Positions 10,126 through 18,716 of a stretch of 64,000 nt of DNA are shown one piece after another. Origin of the DNA: Naasia lichenicola (lineage in GTDB: Bacteria; Actinomycetota; Actinomycetes; Actinomycetales; Microbacteriaceae); contig NZ_SSSM01000006.1 of NCBI RefSeq assembly GCF_004801885.1, positions 1 through 64,000 on the forward strand, in the 5' to 3' direction. The notes beneath the pieces are model-generated. The model searched no databases. It saw only the letters and a list, made by a program, of their open reading frames with translations, and was not told the DNA's origin. The position numbers and the translations under genes are program-made. Within the stretch, counting starts at the first letter, position 1. Every line of letters starts with the position of its first letter.

Positions 10126-11580
10126 TCAGTGAGAGTCGGCGGCCTCGATCTCGGTGCGGTCGCCGCTCCAGAGGGTGTGGAAGGTGCCCTCCTTGTCGAT
10201 CCGCTTGTAGGTGTGGGCGCCGAAGAAGTCGCGCTGTCCCTGGGTGAGCGCGGCGGGCAGCCGGTCGGCGCGAAGGCTGTCGTAGTAGGCCAGCGACGAG
10301 GAGAACACCGGTGCAGGGATGCCCGCGTGAGCGGCGTCGGCGACCACGTTGCGCCAGGAGTCTTGCGCCGTGGCGACCACGTCCGTGAAGAACGGCGCCG
10401 TGACGAGCGACACGAGCCCGGGGTTCTCGGCGTACGCCTCCGTGATCCGGTTGAGGAAGCGGGCGCGGATGATGCAGCCACCGCGCCAGATCTTCGCGAT
10501 GTCGCCCTTCTTGATGTCCCAGCCGTACTGCTCGGCGCCGGCGACGATCGCGTCGAAGCCCTGCGAGTAGGCGATCACCTTCGAGGCGTAGAGCGCCTGC
10601 CGGACGCCCTCGATGAACGCGTCGACATCCTTCACCGGCGATGCGGTCGGGCCGGGAAGGTCCGCGGCTGCGGCACGCTGCGCGGGCTTGGACGAGACGG
10701 ATCGAGCGAACACCGCCTCGGCGATCCCGGACACCGGGATGCCGAGGTCGAGGGAGGTCTGCACCGTCCAGACGCCTGTTCCCTTCGAGCCGGCCTGATC
10801 CACGATGACGTCGACGAGCGGCGTGCCGGTCGAGGCGTCGACCTGCCGGAGCACCTCGGCGGTGATCTCGATCAGGTAGCTCTCCAGCTCGCCCTTATTC
10901 CATTCGGCGAAGATGTCCGCGATCTCTGCCGGGGTCTTGCCGGTGCCGCGACGGATGAGGTCGTATGCCTCGCCGATCAGCTGCATGTCCGCGTACTCGA
11001 TGCCGTTGTGGATCATCTTCACGAAGTGGCCGGCGCCGTCGGTGCCGACGTGCGTGACGCACGGCTCGCCCTCGGCGACCGCGGCGATGGACTTGAGGAT
11101 CGGGCCGAGCGTCTCCCAGGCCTCGGCGGAGCCGCCGGGCATGATCGACGGGCCGAGCAGCGCGCCCTCCTCGCCTCCCGAGATCCCGGCTCCGACGAAG
11201 TTGATGCCCGTCTCGCGGACCGCCTTCTCGCGACGGATGGTGTCGGTGAACAGCGCGTTGCCACCGTCGACGATGATGTCGCCCGGCTCGAAGACGCCGG
11301 TCAGCGCGTCGATCACCGCATCGGTGCCCTTGCCGGCCTGGACCATGATGATCGCCGTGCGCGGCTTGGTCAGCGACGCGGCGAACTCCTCGTATGACTT
11401 CGCTGGAAGGAACTCGGCCTCGGGGTGCTCGTCGAGCACGGTCTGGGTCTTCTCGTACGAGCGGTTGAAGATGGCGACCGTGTTGCCTTCGCGACTGGCG
11501 AGATTGCGGGCGAGGTTGGATCCCATCACCGCCATCCCGACGACGCCGATGTTGGCCTGGGTCACGGTCTCAGCTGCCAC
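10126..11580 (-). CDS. gnd: 6-phosphogluconate dehydrogenase, decarboxylating (NADP)
   Basis: A 484-residue enzyme of the oxidative pentose phosphate pathway that converts 6-phosphogluconate to ribulose-5-phosphate, CO2 and NADPH. Evidence: N-terminal Rossmann motif GVVGMAVMGSNLARNLA, the substrate loop GAGISGGEEGA, catalytic FVKMIHNGIEYADMQLIGE (Lys and Asn), and GSKGTGVWTVQTSLDLGIPV in the helical domain. Length is normal for the long homodimeric form. The start is GTG 11580 with AGGAG 7 nt upstream. It is divergent from gluconokinase, which makes its substrate, so the two probably act together in gluconate use. Confidence 0.97.
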   Translation of the reverse strand: MAAETVTQANIGVVGMAVMGSNLARNLASREGNTVAIFNRSYEKTQTVLDEHPEAEFLPAKSYEEFAASLTKPRTAIIMVQAGKGTDAVIDALTGVFEPGDIIVDGGNALFTDTIRREKAVRETGINFVGAGISGGEEGALLGPSIMPGGSAEAWETLGPILKSIAAVAEGEPCVTHVGTDGAGHFVKMIHNGIEYADMQLIGEAYDLIRRGTGKTPAEIADIFAEWNKGELESYLIEITAEVLRQVDASTGTPLVDVIVDQAGSKGTGVWTVQTSLDLGIPVSGIAEAVFARSVSSKPAQRAAAADLPGPTASPVKDVDAFIEGVRQALYASKVIAYSQGFDAIVAGAEQYGWDIKKGDIAKIWRGGCIIRARFLNRITEAYAENPGLVSLVTAPFFTDVVATAQDSWRNVVADAAHAGIPAPVFSSSLAYYDSLRADRLPAALTQGQRDFFGAHTYKRIDKEGTFHTLWSGDRTEIEAADSH

Positions 11581-11680
11581 GGTTCTTCTCCTGTCGAGGG
11601 CTACCCCTCAAAACTAGTGCGCGCGGTCGTTCCCCGACCGGCCGTCAATGGACATCGAGCGCCAGGGTCGGATGCTTCGC

Positions 11681-11686
11681 TACCCT
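11681..11686 (+). promoter_or_regulatory. -10 element (TACCCT) for leaderless gntK mRNA
   Basis: TACCCT lies 6 nt before GTG 11693. This fixes the gluconokinase start where no ribosome-binding site is visible. Confidence 0.55.
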
Positions 11687-11692
11687 CGGCAC

Positions 11693-12208
11693 GTGCCTGC
11701 ATCCGCCGTCGTCGTCATGGGTGCCAGCGGCAGCGGCAAGTCCACGATCGGCAGGCTGCTCGCCGATCGTCTGGCGTGCGACTTCGTCGATGCCGACGAC
11801 CTGCATCCCGATGCCAACAAGGCGAAGATGCACGCGGGCATCCCGCTGACCGACGAGGACCGCTCGCCCTGGCTGCACCTGGTCGGCCGCGCCATCGCCA
11901 CAGAGGTCGACGCCGGCAGAGAGGTGGTGGTGGCCTGCTCTGCACTCAAGCGCGCCTACCGCGACATCCTCAGGTCGGCTGCTCCCGGCGTCGAGTTCCT
12001 CTATCTGGACGGCAGTCGCGAGCTGCTCGCGCAGCGGCTCAGCGCACGATCTGGGCATTTCATGTCGCCCACTCTTCTCGACTCGCAGCTGGCGACCCTC
12101 GAGCCGCTGCAGTCGGATGAGCTCGGCATCGTCGTCGGGATCGCGGACAACCCCGCATCGATGGTGGACGCGGCCGTCGCTGCGCTGCAGACCTTCGACG
12201 AGGACTGA
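11693..12208 (+). CDS. gntK: gluconokinase
   Basis: A 171-residue P-loop kinase that phosphorylates gluconate to 6-phosphogluconate. Motifs are MGASGSGKSTIG (Walker A, about 9-20), DADDLHPDANKAKMHAGIPL, LTDEDRSPWL and VVACSALKRAYRD, all typical of the GntK/IdnK family. I start it at GTG 11693, which matches the family length and lies 6 nt after TACCCT. ATG codons at 11648 and 11672 are in frame but have no ribosome-binding site and would add an untypical N-terminus. It stands back to back with gnd, the next enzyme in the route. Confidence 0.93.
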   Translation: MPASAVVVMGASGSGKSTIGRLLADRLACDFVDADDLHPDANKAKMHAGIPLTDEDRSPWLHLVGRAIATEVDAGREVVVACSALKRAYRDILRSAAPGVEFLYLDGSRELLAQRLSARSGHFMSPTLLDSQLATLEPLQSDELGIVVGIADNPASMVDAAVAALQTFDED

Positions 12209-12512
12209 CCCTCCCTGGGCGCCCGTTTGCCAGAGAGCAGGCGATAAGGGATCGGAGTGCGCGCGCCGCGGATGAGGTAGGCTCTCCGACTGAACTTCGG
12301 CGAGGGATGCACTGCATCCGTGATCGACGCGGTGGATGGCTACGGCGTCCTCGCGCTCGTGTGCTTCCGGAGCTGTCATGCGCCGGACGACGAGTCCACC
12401 GCCTCCAGCTCGGGAGCCACCGCTCACAGCGGTCGCGCTCTCGCCGACCACGACTAACCGCGCCACCCGGTGCGGACCAGATGCGGACCTGCGGGTCCGA
12501 GAGGAGTGCACC
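12209..12512 (+). promoter_or_regulatory. 304-nt leader region of rplY
   Basis: There is no gene here. A likely -10 (TAGGCT, 12278-12283) would give a leader of about 220 nt, long for this genome. Just before the Shine-Dalgarno GAGAGGAG, the inverted repeat CGGACC (12484-12489) and GGTCCG (12494-12499) can form a 6-bp hairpin that could affect initiation. Autogenous control by L25 is conceivable but only inferred. Confidence 0.4.
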
Positions 12513-13112
12513 ATGGCCGAGAAGATCGCTGCCGACATCCGACAGAAGTTCGGCAAGGGAGCGGCTCGCAAGCTTCGCGCCGCCGGCAAGATCCCCGCCG
12601 TTCTCTACGGCCACGGTGGAGACCCCCAGCACGTCGCGCTGCCCGCCCACGAGCTCGGCCTCATCGTCCGCAAGGCGAACGCCGTGCTCGAGCTGAACCT
12701 CGGCGGCAAGACGCAGCTCGCGCTGGTCAAGGACATCCAGAAGGACCCGGTGCGTCAGATCATCGAGCACCTCGACCTCATCTCCGTCCGCCTCGGCGAG
12801 AAGGTCCAGGTCGAGATCCCCGTGCACATCGAGGGCGAGCCGGCATCCGGCACCGTCATGATGCTCGAGACCACGACCCTGCTGCTCGAGGTCGAGGCCA
12901 CCCACATCCCCGAGCGCGTCACGATCGACATCGAGGGCGCCGAGGACGGCACGCAGATCACCGCGGCCGACGTCAAGCTGCCCGAGGGCGCATCGCTCGT
13001 CTCCGACCCCGAGCTGCTCATCGTGGCCGTCTCGATCCCGGCCGAGCAGGACCTGGGCGACTCGCTCAGCGCCGGCGACGCCGCGACCGGCCCCGCCGAG
13101 GCGGCGGAGTAG
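12513..13112 (+). CDS. rplY: 50S ribosomal protein L25 / general stress protein Ctc
   Basis: A 199-residue CTC-type L25. The N-terminal 5S rRNA-binding domain (about 1-95) shows FGKGAARKLRAAGKIPAVLYG and the C-terminal TL5/Ctc beta domain (about 96-180) shows IPVHIEGEPASG. The acidic Ala/Gly tail is typical of actinobacterial forms. It binds 5S rRNA at the central protuberance. The start is ATG 12513 behind GAGGAG. It is followed by pth, as in many Gram-positive genomes, so the two form a translation-maintenance pair. Confidence 0.96.
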   Translation: MAEKIAADIRQKFGKGAARKLRAAGKIPAVLYGHGGDPQHVALPAHELGLIVRKANAVLELNLGGKTQLALVKDIQKDPVRQIIEHLDLISVRLGEKVQVEIPVHIEGEPASGTVMMLETTTLLLEVEATHIPERVTIDIEGAEDGTQITAADVKLPEGASLVSDPELLIVAVSIPAEQDLGDSLSAGDAATGPAEAAE

Positions 13113-13127
13113 CCACCAGCGGATCGA

Positions 13128-13188
13128 CGCCGGCCTCGGCCCAGCCCTCCTGCATCCGTGCCGGGAGGGCGGGTGCCGGGGCCGGCGT
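13128..13188. terminator. GC-rich structure between rplY and pth
   Basis: GCCGGCCTCGGC near 13131 pairs imperfectly with GCCGGGGCCGGC near 13174, and an inner CCCTCC pairs with GGGAGG. This gives a nested stem after the rplY stop and before the pth start. It has no U-tract, so terminator function is uncertain. Confidence 0.4.
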
Positions 13189-13211
13189 TCCCCGTTAGTG
13201 TGGTCCCTCCT

Positions 13212-13796
13212 ATGGCAGATCCCTGGCTCGTCGTCGGTCTCGGCAACCCCGGTGCCCAGTACTCCGGCAATCGGCACAATGTCGGGCAGATGGTGCTCGC
13301 GTCGCTCGCGCACCGGATCGACGCCCGCTTCAAGACGCACAAGACCAACTCCGTCGTCGCAGAGGGTCGCAGCTATCCCGCTGGGCCGCGGCTGATCCTG
13401 GCGAAGCCGAATTCGTTCATGAACCTGTCGGGCGGCCCCGTCGCCCAGCTGCTCGCGTTCTACGACCTCGAGCCCGACCGGCTGATCGTCGTGCATGACG
13501 AGCTCGACATCCCCTTCGACACCATTCGCATCAAGAACCGCGGGGGAGCGGGCGGCCATAACGGCATCCGCGACATCATCGCGGCCACCGACACCGGCGA
13601 CTTCACCAGGGTGCGGGTCGGCGTGGGGCGGCCGCCCGGTCGCAAGGCCGCAGCGGACTTCGTGCTGCAGGACTTCGCGGGTGCCGAGCGCGAGGTGCTC
13701 CCCAACCTGCTCGACGAGGCCGCCGACGCCATTCAGATGATCGCCGCCGAGGGCGTCGAAGCAGCCCAGCTGAAGTTCCACACCGCCGGGGAGTAG
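13212..13796 (+). CDS. pth: peptidyl-tRNA hydrolase
   Basis: A 194-residue enzyme that releases peptidyl-tRNAs which drop off the ribosome. Family motifs are VVGLGNPGAQYSGNRHNVGQMV (including Asn and catalytic His of the GNPG..Y..TRHN block), KPNSFMNLSGGPV, VVHDELDIPF (catalytic Asp) and RGGAGGHNGIRDI. The start is ATG 13212. TAGTGT ends 10 nt upstream, so the 5' leader is only a few nucleotides. The larger open frame from 13158 crosses the intergenic hairpin and is not used. Confidence 0.95.
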   Translation: MADPWLVVGLGNPGAQYSGNRHNVGQMVLASLAHRIDARFKTHKTNSVVAEGRSYPAGPRLILAKPNSFMNLSGGPVAQLLAFYDLEPDRLIVVHDELDIPFDTIRIKNRGGAGGHNGIRDIIAATDTGDFTRVRVGVGRPPGRKAAADFVLQDFAGAEREVLPNLLDEAADAIQMIAAEGVEAAQLKFHTAGE

Positions 13797-14010
13797 GCGC
13801 TGGAGAGCCGGTGGCTGGGCCGGCGATCTCCGGTGGCTGAGCCGGCGCGAAGCGCCGTGTCGGAGCCCGGCTGAGCGGGTACAGGTGTGTTGCGGGGTCT
13901 GCCGCGGCTTCAGAGCGCTGGGGATGGTGTGTGGACCCTCCGTTGGAAGCATCCGTCGCGTAATCGGGGTCGAGATGACGCAAACCGCCGCTTTGGGTGC
14001 CGGACAAGGG

Positions 14011-14150
14011 TGGTTTGGGTCAACTCGGCGTCGCGTTGCACCGGGACGCCGGTGAGTTGACCCGAATGGTGGGTTGCGGGGCCGCGCACCCGCCACTTGG
14101 GTCAACTCGCGGCTCGGACACCCACCACTTGCGTCAGGTCACGTCCAACT
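14011..14150. repeat. TTGGGTCAACTCG repeat cluster
   Basis: TTGGGTCAACTCG occurs at 14015-14027 and 14097-14109, with an inverted 10-bp core GAGTTGACCC at 14054-14063. A decayed copy (CCACTTGCGTCAGGTCACG) follows near 14125. The flanks share CCAC or GTGG words. It resembles the oppositely oriented short-repeat clusters elsewhere in the window, but with a different core. Confidence 0.7.
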
Positions 14151-14316
14151 GGCCACCTCACCGACGTGCGACTGCCCGCCCGGCCCATTCACCCGCATCC
14201 CCAGCGCCTTGGAGTCCGGCAGACCCCGTGACGTGACGGACGGGGCGGGCTTCGACCCGTCGCTTCGCGCCGGATCAGCCACCGGGCTGAGCGACAGCGG
14301 TGTCGGACGGCTCGAC

Positions 14317-14322
14317 TACCCT
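14317..14322 (+). promoter_or_regulatory. -10 element (TACCCT) for leaderless mfd mRNA
   Basis: TACCCT is followed by 7 nt and the GTG at 14330, with no Shine-Dalgarno sequence. This supports a leaderless start. Confidence 0.6.
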
Positions 14323-14329
14323 GGTATTC

Positions 14330-17300
14330 GTGAGTTTGCATGGGATGACGCGCGCCCTCCGACGGTCGTCGACCTTCGCCGACGCCCTCCGATCGTCCTC
14401 GCGAGACGCGGATTTCTCCCTCACCCCGGGCCTCCAGCCGGCACTGCTCGCCAGCCTGCTCGACGCCCGTCAGGAGGCGGGCAAGGCGCCCGTCCTGCTG
14501 GTCATCCTGCCGACCGGACGCGAGTCCGAGGCCATGCGCAATGCGCTGACCTGCCTGATCCCCGACGCTGAGATCCTCGACTTCCCGGCCTGGGAGACCC
14601 TCCCTCACGAGCGGCTGAGCCCCAGCGCCGAGACCGTCGGCCGCCGCATCCACGCGCTCCGTCGCCTGCGCGACTGGGAGGGCAGCCGCCCGCTGATCAT
14701 CGCCGCCTCGGTCCGAGCCGCGCTGCATCCGCTCGCCGGCGACCTCACCGATCTGGCGCCCATCGAGCTGAAGATGGGCGGCCGCGGAGTGGGTCTCTCC
14801 GAGCTCGCCACCCGCCTGCCGCAGCTCGCCTACGCCCGCGTCGACATGGTGACCCGCCGCGGCGAGTTCGCCGTCCGCGGTGGCATCCTCGACGTCTTCC
14901 CGCCTACGGCAGAGCACCCCGTCCGGGTTGACTTCTTCGGCGATGAGGTGGACGGCATCCGCGGGTTCTCGGTGGCCGACCAGCGCTCGCTCGAGACCCC
15001 GCTCGACTCCGTGGAGCTGCCGCCGAGCCGCGAGCTCCTGCTCAGCGAGCCCGTCCGTCAGCGCGCCGCCGAGATGCTGCACGAGTTCCCGAGCCTCGCG
15101 GGCATGCTCGCCAAGATCGCCGAAGGCATCCCCGTCGAGGGCATGGAGTCGCTCACCCCTGCACTCGTCGACAAGCTCGTGCCGGTCGCGCACTACCTGC
15201 CTGAAGACTCGGCGATCGCCGTCGTCTCGCCCGAGCGGGTCGCCAGCCGCGCCGTCGACCTCGCCGAGACGAACCGCGAGTTCCTCGACGCAGCCTGGAG
15301 CGCCGCGACGGTCGGAGCAGCCGCGCCCATCGATCTCGCCGCCGGCGACTTCCTCACCGTGACCGAACTCCGTCACGCGGCCGGCAACCGCGCGTGGTGG
15401 ACCCTCAGCTCCTTCGAGTCGGGCCCCGACTATCCCGAGGACAGCGAGCTCGACGATCAGGCGCGCATCGAGCGTGCGGCCGACGGCTATCAGCGCGTCC
15501 GGGGCGAATCCGTGCCGGCGAACCAGGGCAACGCGGAGGGAGCACTCGACCACGTCGCCCAGCTCCTCGCCGCCGGCTGGTCGGTCGCCGTGGTCTCTGC
15601 GGGAAAGGGACTGGTGGAGCGCAGCCGCGACGTGCTCGCCGATCGCGAGCTGGCCGGACGCCTCACCGACTCGTTCCCCGACGAGCCCGAGGCCGGCGTC
15701 GCCTACCTCGTGCAGGGCAGCATCGACACCGGATTCGAGCAGGCGGAGTCGCGGATCGCGCTGATCAGCGAGCGCGAGTTCTTCGGTCGCTCGTCGGGAT
15801 ACGACTCCCGCCAGGTCAAGAAGCTCGCCAGCCGGCGCAAGAACGTCGTCGATCCGCTGCAGCTCAAGGCCGGCGACTACGTCGTGCACCAGACGCACGG
15901 CATCGGTCGCTTCCTCGAGCTCGTGTCCCGCGAGGTCAGCACCGGCGGACGCAACAAGGTCAAGTCGAGCCGCGAGTTCCTGCTGATCGAGTACGCGCCG
16001 AGCAAGCGCGGCTACCCCGGCGACAAGCTCTACGTCCCGACCGACCAGCTCGACCTGCTGACCCGATACGTCGGCGGCGAGGCGCCTGCACTCAGCAAGA
16101 TGGGCGGCAGCGACTGGGCCGCCGCGAAGGGCCGCGCCCGCAAGGCCGTGCGCGACATCGCCATCGAGCTCGTCAAGCTGTACTCCGCTCGGATGGCGTC
16201 GAAGGGGCACGCGTTCCCGCCGGACACCCCCTGGCAGCGCGAGCTCGAGGAGGCCTTCCCGTTCGCCGAGACCCCCGATCAGCTCACCACCATCGATCAG
16301 GTCAAGGCCGACATGGAGCGGCCGATCCCCATGGATCGCCTCATCTCCGGTGACGTCGGCTTCGGCAAGACCGAGATCGCGGTGCGCGCCGCCTTCAAGG
16401 CCGTGCAGGACGGCAAGCAGGTGGTCATGCTCGTGCCGACGACCCTGCTCGTCCGCCAGCACACCGAGACGTTCACCGAGCGCTTCGCCGGCTTCCCGAT
16501 CCAGATCCGCTCGCTGAGCCGCTTCCAGTCACCCAAGGAGAGTCGCGAGACCATCAAGGGCCTGGCCGACGGCTCGGTCGACGTGGTCATCGGCACCCAC
16601 CGCATCCTGTCCGAGAGCATCACCTTCAAGGACGTCGGGCTCGTCATCATCGACGAGGAGCAGCGGTTCGGCGTAGAGCACAAGGACGCCCTGAAGAAGC
16701 TCAAGACCAACGTCGACATCCTCGCGATGAGCGCGACCCCGATCCCGCGCACGCTCGAGATGGCGGTCACCGGCATCCGCGAGATGTCCACCCTGGCGAC
16801 ACCTCCCGAGGATCGGCATCCGATCCTCACCTTCGTCGGGCCCGACTCCGACAAGCAGATCACCGCCGCGATCCGGCGCGAGCTGCTCCGCGAGGGCCAG
16901 GTCTTCTTCGTGCACAACCGGGTCACGAGCATCAACCGGGTCGCCGCCCATCTCGCCGAGCTCGTGCCCGAGGCGCGCGTGGCGGTCGCGCACGGCCAGA
17001 TGTCCGAGGCGGTGCTCGAGCAGGTGATCATCGACTTCTGGGAGCGCAAATTCGACGTGCTCGTCTCGACGACGATCATCGAGACCGGCCTCGACATCGC
17101 CAACGCGAACACGCTGATCATCGACCGCGCCGACAAGTACGGCCTCAGCCAGCTGCATCAGCTGCGCGGTCGTGTCGGCCGAGGTCGCGAGCGCGCCTAC
17201 GCCTACTTCCTCTACGACGAGACGAAGCCGCTCTCCGAGACCGCGCATGACCGCCTCGCGACGATCGCCGCCAACAACGAGCTCGGCTCCGGCATGCAGA

Positions 17301-17932
17301 TCGCGCTCAAGGACCTCGAGATCCGCGGCGCGGGAAACCTGCTGGGCGGCGAGCAGTCGGGTCACATCGCGGGAGTCGGCTTCGACCTCTACCTGCGGAT
17401 GATCGGCGAGGCGGTCAGCGATTTCCGCGGCGATGTCGCCGAGGGGCAGACCGAGCTCCGGCTCGAGCTCCCGGTCGATGCGCGGATCCCCGAGTCGTTC
17501 GTGGACAGCGAGCGCCTGCGGCTCGAGGCCTACCAGAAGCTCTCGGCCGCCAGCTCGCCCACCGCGGCCGACGACGCGATCGACATGGTCCTCGAGGAGC
17601 TCACCGATCGCTACGGCGAGCCGCCGATCGAGGTTCAGGCCCTGCTCGCCGTATCTCGCCTGCGTCGGGTCGCCCAGAAGGCAGGCCTGTCCGAGGTCGT
17701 CGTCGTCGGACCGAATCTGCGGATCGCGCCCGCTGACCTGCCCGACTCGCGTCAGGTGCGCCTGCAGCGGATGTACCCGAAGGCGCGCATCCTGCAGCAG
17801 GCGAACACCGCGCTGGTTCCCCTGCCGGTGATCAACGGCGAGTTCCCGGGCGACGCCGATCTGATCAAGTGGGTCGGCGACCTGCTCGGATCGATCTTCG
17901 TGACCGAGCCGGCGAAGGCGTCCGCCCAGTAG
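14330..17932 (+). CDS. mfd: transcription-repair coupling factor
   Basis: A 1200-residue DNA translocase that removes stalled RNA polymerase and recruits UvrA. The N-terminal UvrB-like region is followed by the polymerase-interaction domain DYVVHQTHGIGRFLE (about 525). The RecG-like motor has GDVGFGKTEIAVRAAFK (Walker A, about 680), the DEEQ box VIIDEEQRFGVEHKD, SATPIPRTLEMA and GRVGRGRERAYAYFLY (motif VI). A C-terminal TRCF domain ends the protein. Full length for the family. I start at GTG 14330 because TACCCT lies 7 nt upstream. The frame extends to 14300 without support. A GNAT gene follows after 112 nt. Confidence 0.97.
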   Translation: MSLHGMTRALRRSSTFADALRSSSRDADFSLTPGLQPALLASLLDARQEAGKAPVLLVILPTGRESEAMRNALTCLIPDAEILDFPAWETLPHERLSPSAETVGRRIHALRRLRDWEGSRPLIIAASVRAALHPLAGDLTDLAPIELKMGGRGVGLSELATRLPQLAYARVDMVTRRGEFAVRGGILDVFPPTAEHPVRVDFFGDEVDGIRGFSVADQRSLETPLDSVELPPSRELLLSEPVRQRAAEMLHEFPSLAGMLAKIAEGIPVEGMESLTPALVDKLVPVAHYLPEDSAIAVVSPERVASRAVDLAETNREFLDAAWSAATVGAAAPIDLAAGDFLTVTELRHAAGNRAWWTLSSFESGPDYPEDSELDDQARIERAADGYQRVRGESVPANQGNAEGALDHVAQLLAAGWSVAVVSAGKGLVERSRDVLADRELAGRLTDSFPDEPEAGVAYLVQGSIDTGFEQAESRIALISEREFFGRSSGYDSRQVKKLASRRKNVVDPLQLKAGDYVVHQTHGIGRFLELVSREVSTGGRNKVKSSREFLLIEYAPSKRGYPGDKLYVPTDQLDLLTRYVGGEAPALSKMGGSDWAAAKGRARKAVRDIAIELVKLYSARMASKGHAFPPDTPWQRELEEAFPFAETPDQLTTIDQVKADMERPIPMDRLISGDVGFGKTEIAVRAAFKAVQDGKQVVMLVPTTLLVRQHTETFTERFAGFPIQIRSLSRFQSPKESRETIKGLADGSVDVVIGTHRILSESITFKDVGLVIIDEEQRFGVEHKDALKKLKTNVDILAMSATPIPRTLEMAVTGIREMSTLATPPEDRHPILTFVGPDSDKQITAAIRRELLREGQVFFVHNRVTSINRVAAHLAELVPEARVAVAHGQMSEAVLEQVIIDFWERKFDVLVSTTIIETGLDIANANTLIIDRADKYGLSQLHQLRGRVGRGRERAYAYFLYDETKPLSETAHDRLATIAANNELGSGMQIALKDLEIRGAGNLLGGEQSGHIAGVGFDLYLRMIGEAVSDFRGDVAEGQTELRLELPVDARIPESFVDSERLRLEAYQKLSAASSPTAADDAIDMVLEELTDRYGEPPIEVQALLAVSRLRRVAQKAGLSEVVVVGPNLRIAPADLPDSRQVRLQRMYPKARILQQANTALVPLPVINGEFPGDADLIKWVGDLLGSIFVTEPAKASAQ

Positions 17933-18032
17933 ACCTCCCGGGCGACCCTTGAGGGTCTTCGACAAGACGTCGACGAGACTTCCCGACACACCTGGCACCA
18001 CCACACGGATCGGTGCCCGCGGTCCTGGCCGG

Positions 18033-18038
18033 TAGTGT
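18033..18038 (+). promoter_or_regulatory. -10 element (TAGTGT) for leaderless GNAT gene
   Basis: TAGTGT is 6 nt before the second of two adjacent GTG codons (18045), which selects that codon over GTG 18042. Confidence 0.55.
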
Positions 18039-18044
18039 CTGGTG

Positions 18045-18557
18045 GTGCCCACGCTCCGCCCCCTCGTCCCGACCGACCTCGAGCGCATCGTCGAGCTGAA
18101 CAACGAGGCGTATCCCGCCGTCCCGGTCACCACCATCGAGGAGATGGCCGAGCTCCTCGAGCTGGCGAGCCTCCAGGTCGTCGCGGAGAACGAGGGCAGG
18201 GTCATCGGATTCGTGCTCGCCATCGATCCCGGATCGGCCTACACCAGCGAGAACTACACCTTCTTCACCGAGCGGGCCGCTGACACCGGCCTGACCGGCC
18301 TCTACGTCGACCGGGTCGTCATCGACGTCAACGACCGCGGTCGCGGGACCGGGCGGCTGCTCTACTCCGCCGTCTTCGACCGTGCGCGCGCGGATGGGCG
18401 CGACGAGGTCACCTGCGAGGTCAACCTCGATCCGCCCAACCCGGGGTCGCTGGCCTTCCACGCCCGTCTGCAGTTCGCCCGCGTGGGGGAGCAGCCGACC
18501 AAGGGCGGATCCGTCATCGTGGCCCTGCTCGCCGCCGCCGTCTGGAAGCACCGCTAG
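18045..18557 (+). CDS. GNAT family N-acetyltransferase
   Basis: A 170-residue acetyltransferase fold. LRPLVPTDLERIVELNN begins the domain, IGFVLAI and LYVDRVVID are the central strands, and NDRGRGTGRLLYSAVFDRA is the acetyl-CoA pyrophosphate loop (R-G-R-G-T-G). EVNLDPPNPGSLAFHARLQF matches the motif B end. The substrate (small molecule, peptide or protein) cannot be read from sequence. The start is GTG 18045, 6 nt after TAGTGT; GTG 18042 is just upstream in the same frame. It lies between mfd and a hairpin element, probably as a single-gene unit. Confidence 0.9.
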   Translation: MPTLRPLVPTDLERIVELNNEAYPAVPVTTIEEMAELLELASLQVVAENEGRVIGFVLAIDPGSAYTSENYTFFTERAADTGLTGLYVDRVVIDVNDRGRGTGRLLYSAVFDRARADGRDEVTCEVNLDPPNPGSLAFHARLQFARVGEQPTKGGSVIVALLAAAVWKHR

Positions 18558-18599
18558 CCCGTCGGGTCGGCTCCGCCTGTCGCTGCGCTCAAAGAGGAG

Positions 18600-18649
18600 C
18601 TGCCCAGTTCTGCCGCATACGGCGAGCCCCGAGTGGCAGAAGTCGGCAG
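18600..18649. repeat. CTGCCCAGTTCTGCCGC hairpin element, copy 1
   Basis: The left arm CTGCCCAGTTCTGCCGC (18600-18616) pairs with GTGGCAGAAGTCGGCAG (18633-18649) apart from three positions. It lies between the GNAT and mazG genes. The same left-arm word occurs in a perfect 20-bp hairpin at 51104-51159. Confidence 0.75.
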
Positions 18650-18716
18650 TTCGGCCTCTGCAGATTGACCGGGATGCCTCCGTCGGGATCGCTGCGGCGC
18701 AGTGCAGGATGAGCGC

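Larger units (their letters stand above)
13797..14329. other. 533-nt gene-free, repeat-rich interval between pth and mfd
   Basis: I see no convincing gene. At 13801-13853 there is a tandem of CCGGTGGCTG(G/A)GCCGGCG followed by the small hairpin GGCGCGAAGCGCC. The middle holds the TTGGGTCAACTCG repeats described separately. The right end holds the mfd promoter. Open frames in the interval are Arg/Pro-rich and cross the repeats. Confidence 0.6.

Noticed and set aside
12060-14105. 681-codon open frame opposite rplY and pth
   Set aside because: Antisense shadow crossing two confident genes and the intergenic repeats.
14189-16462. 757-codon open frame opposite mfd
   Set aside because: Antisense shadow; mfd is complete and unambiguous.
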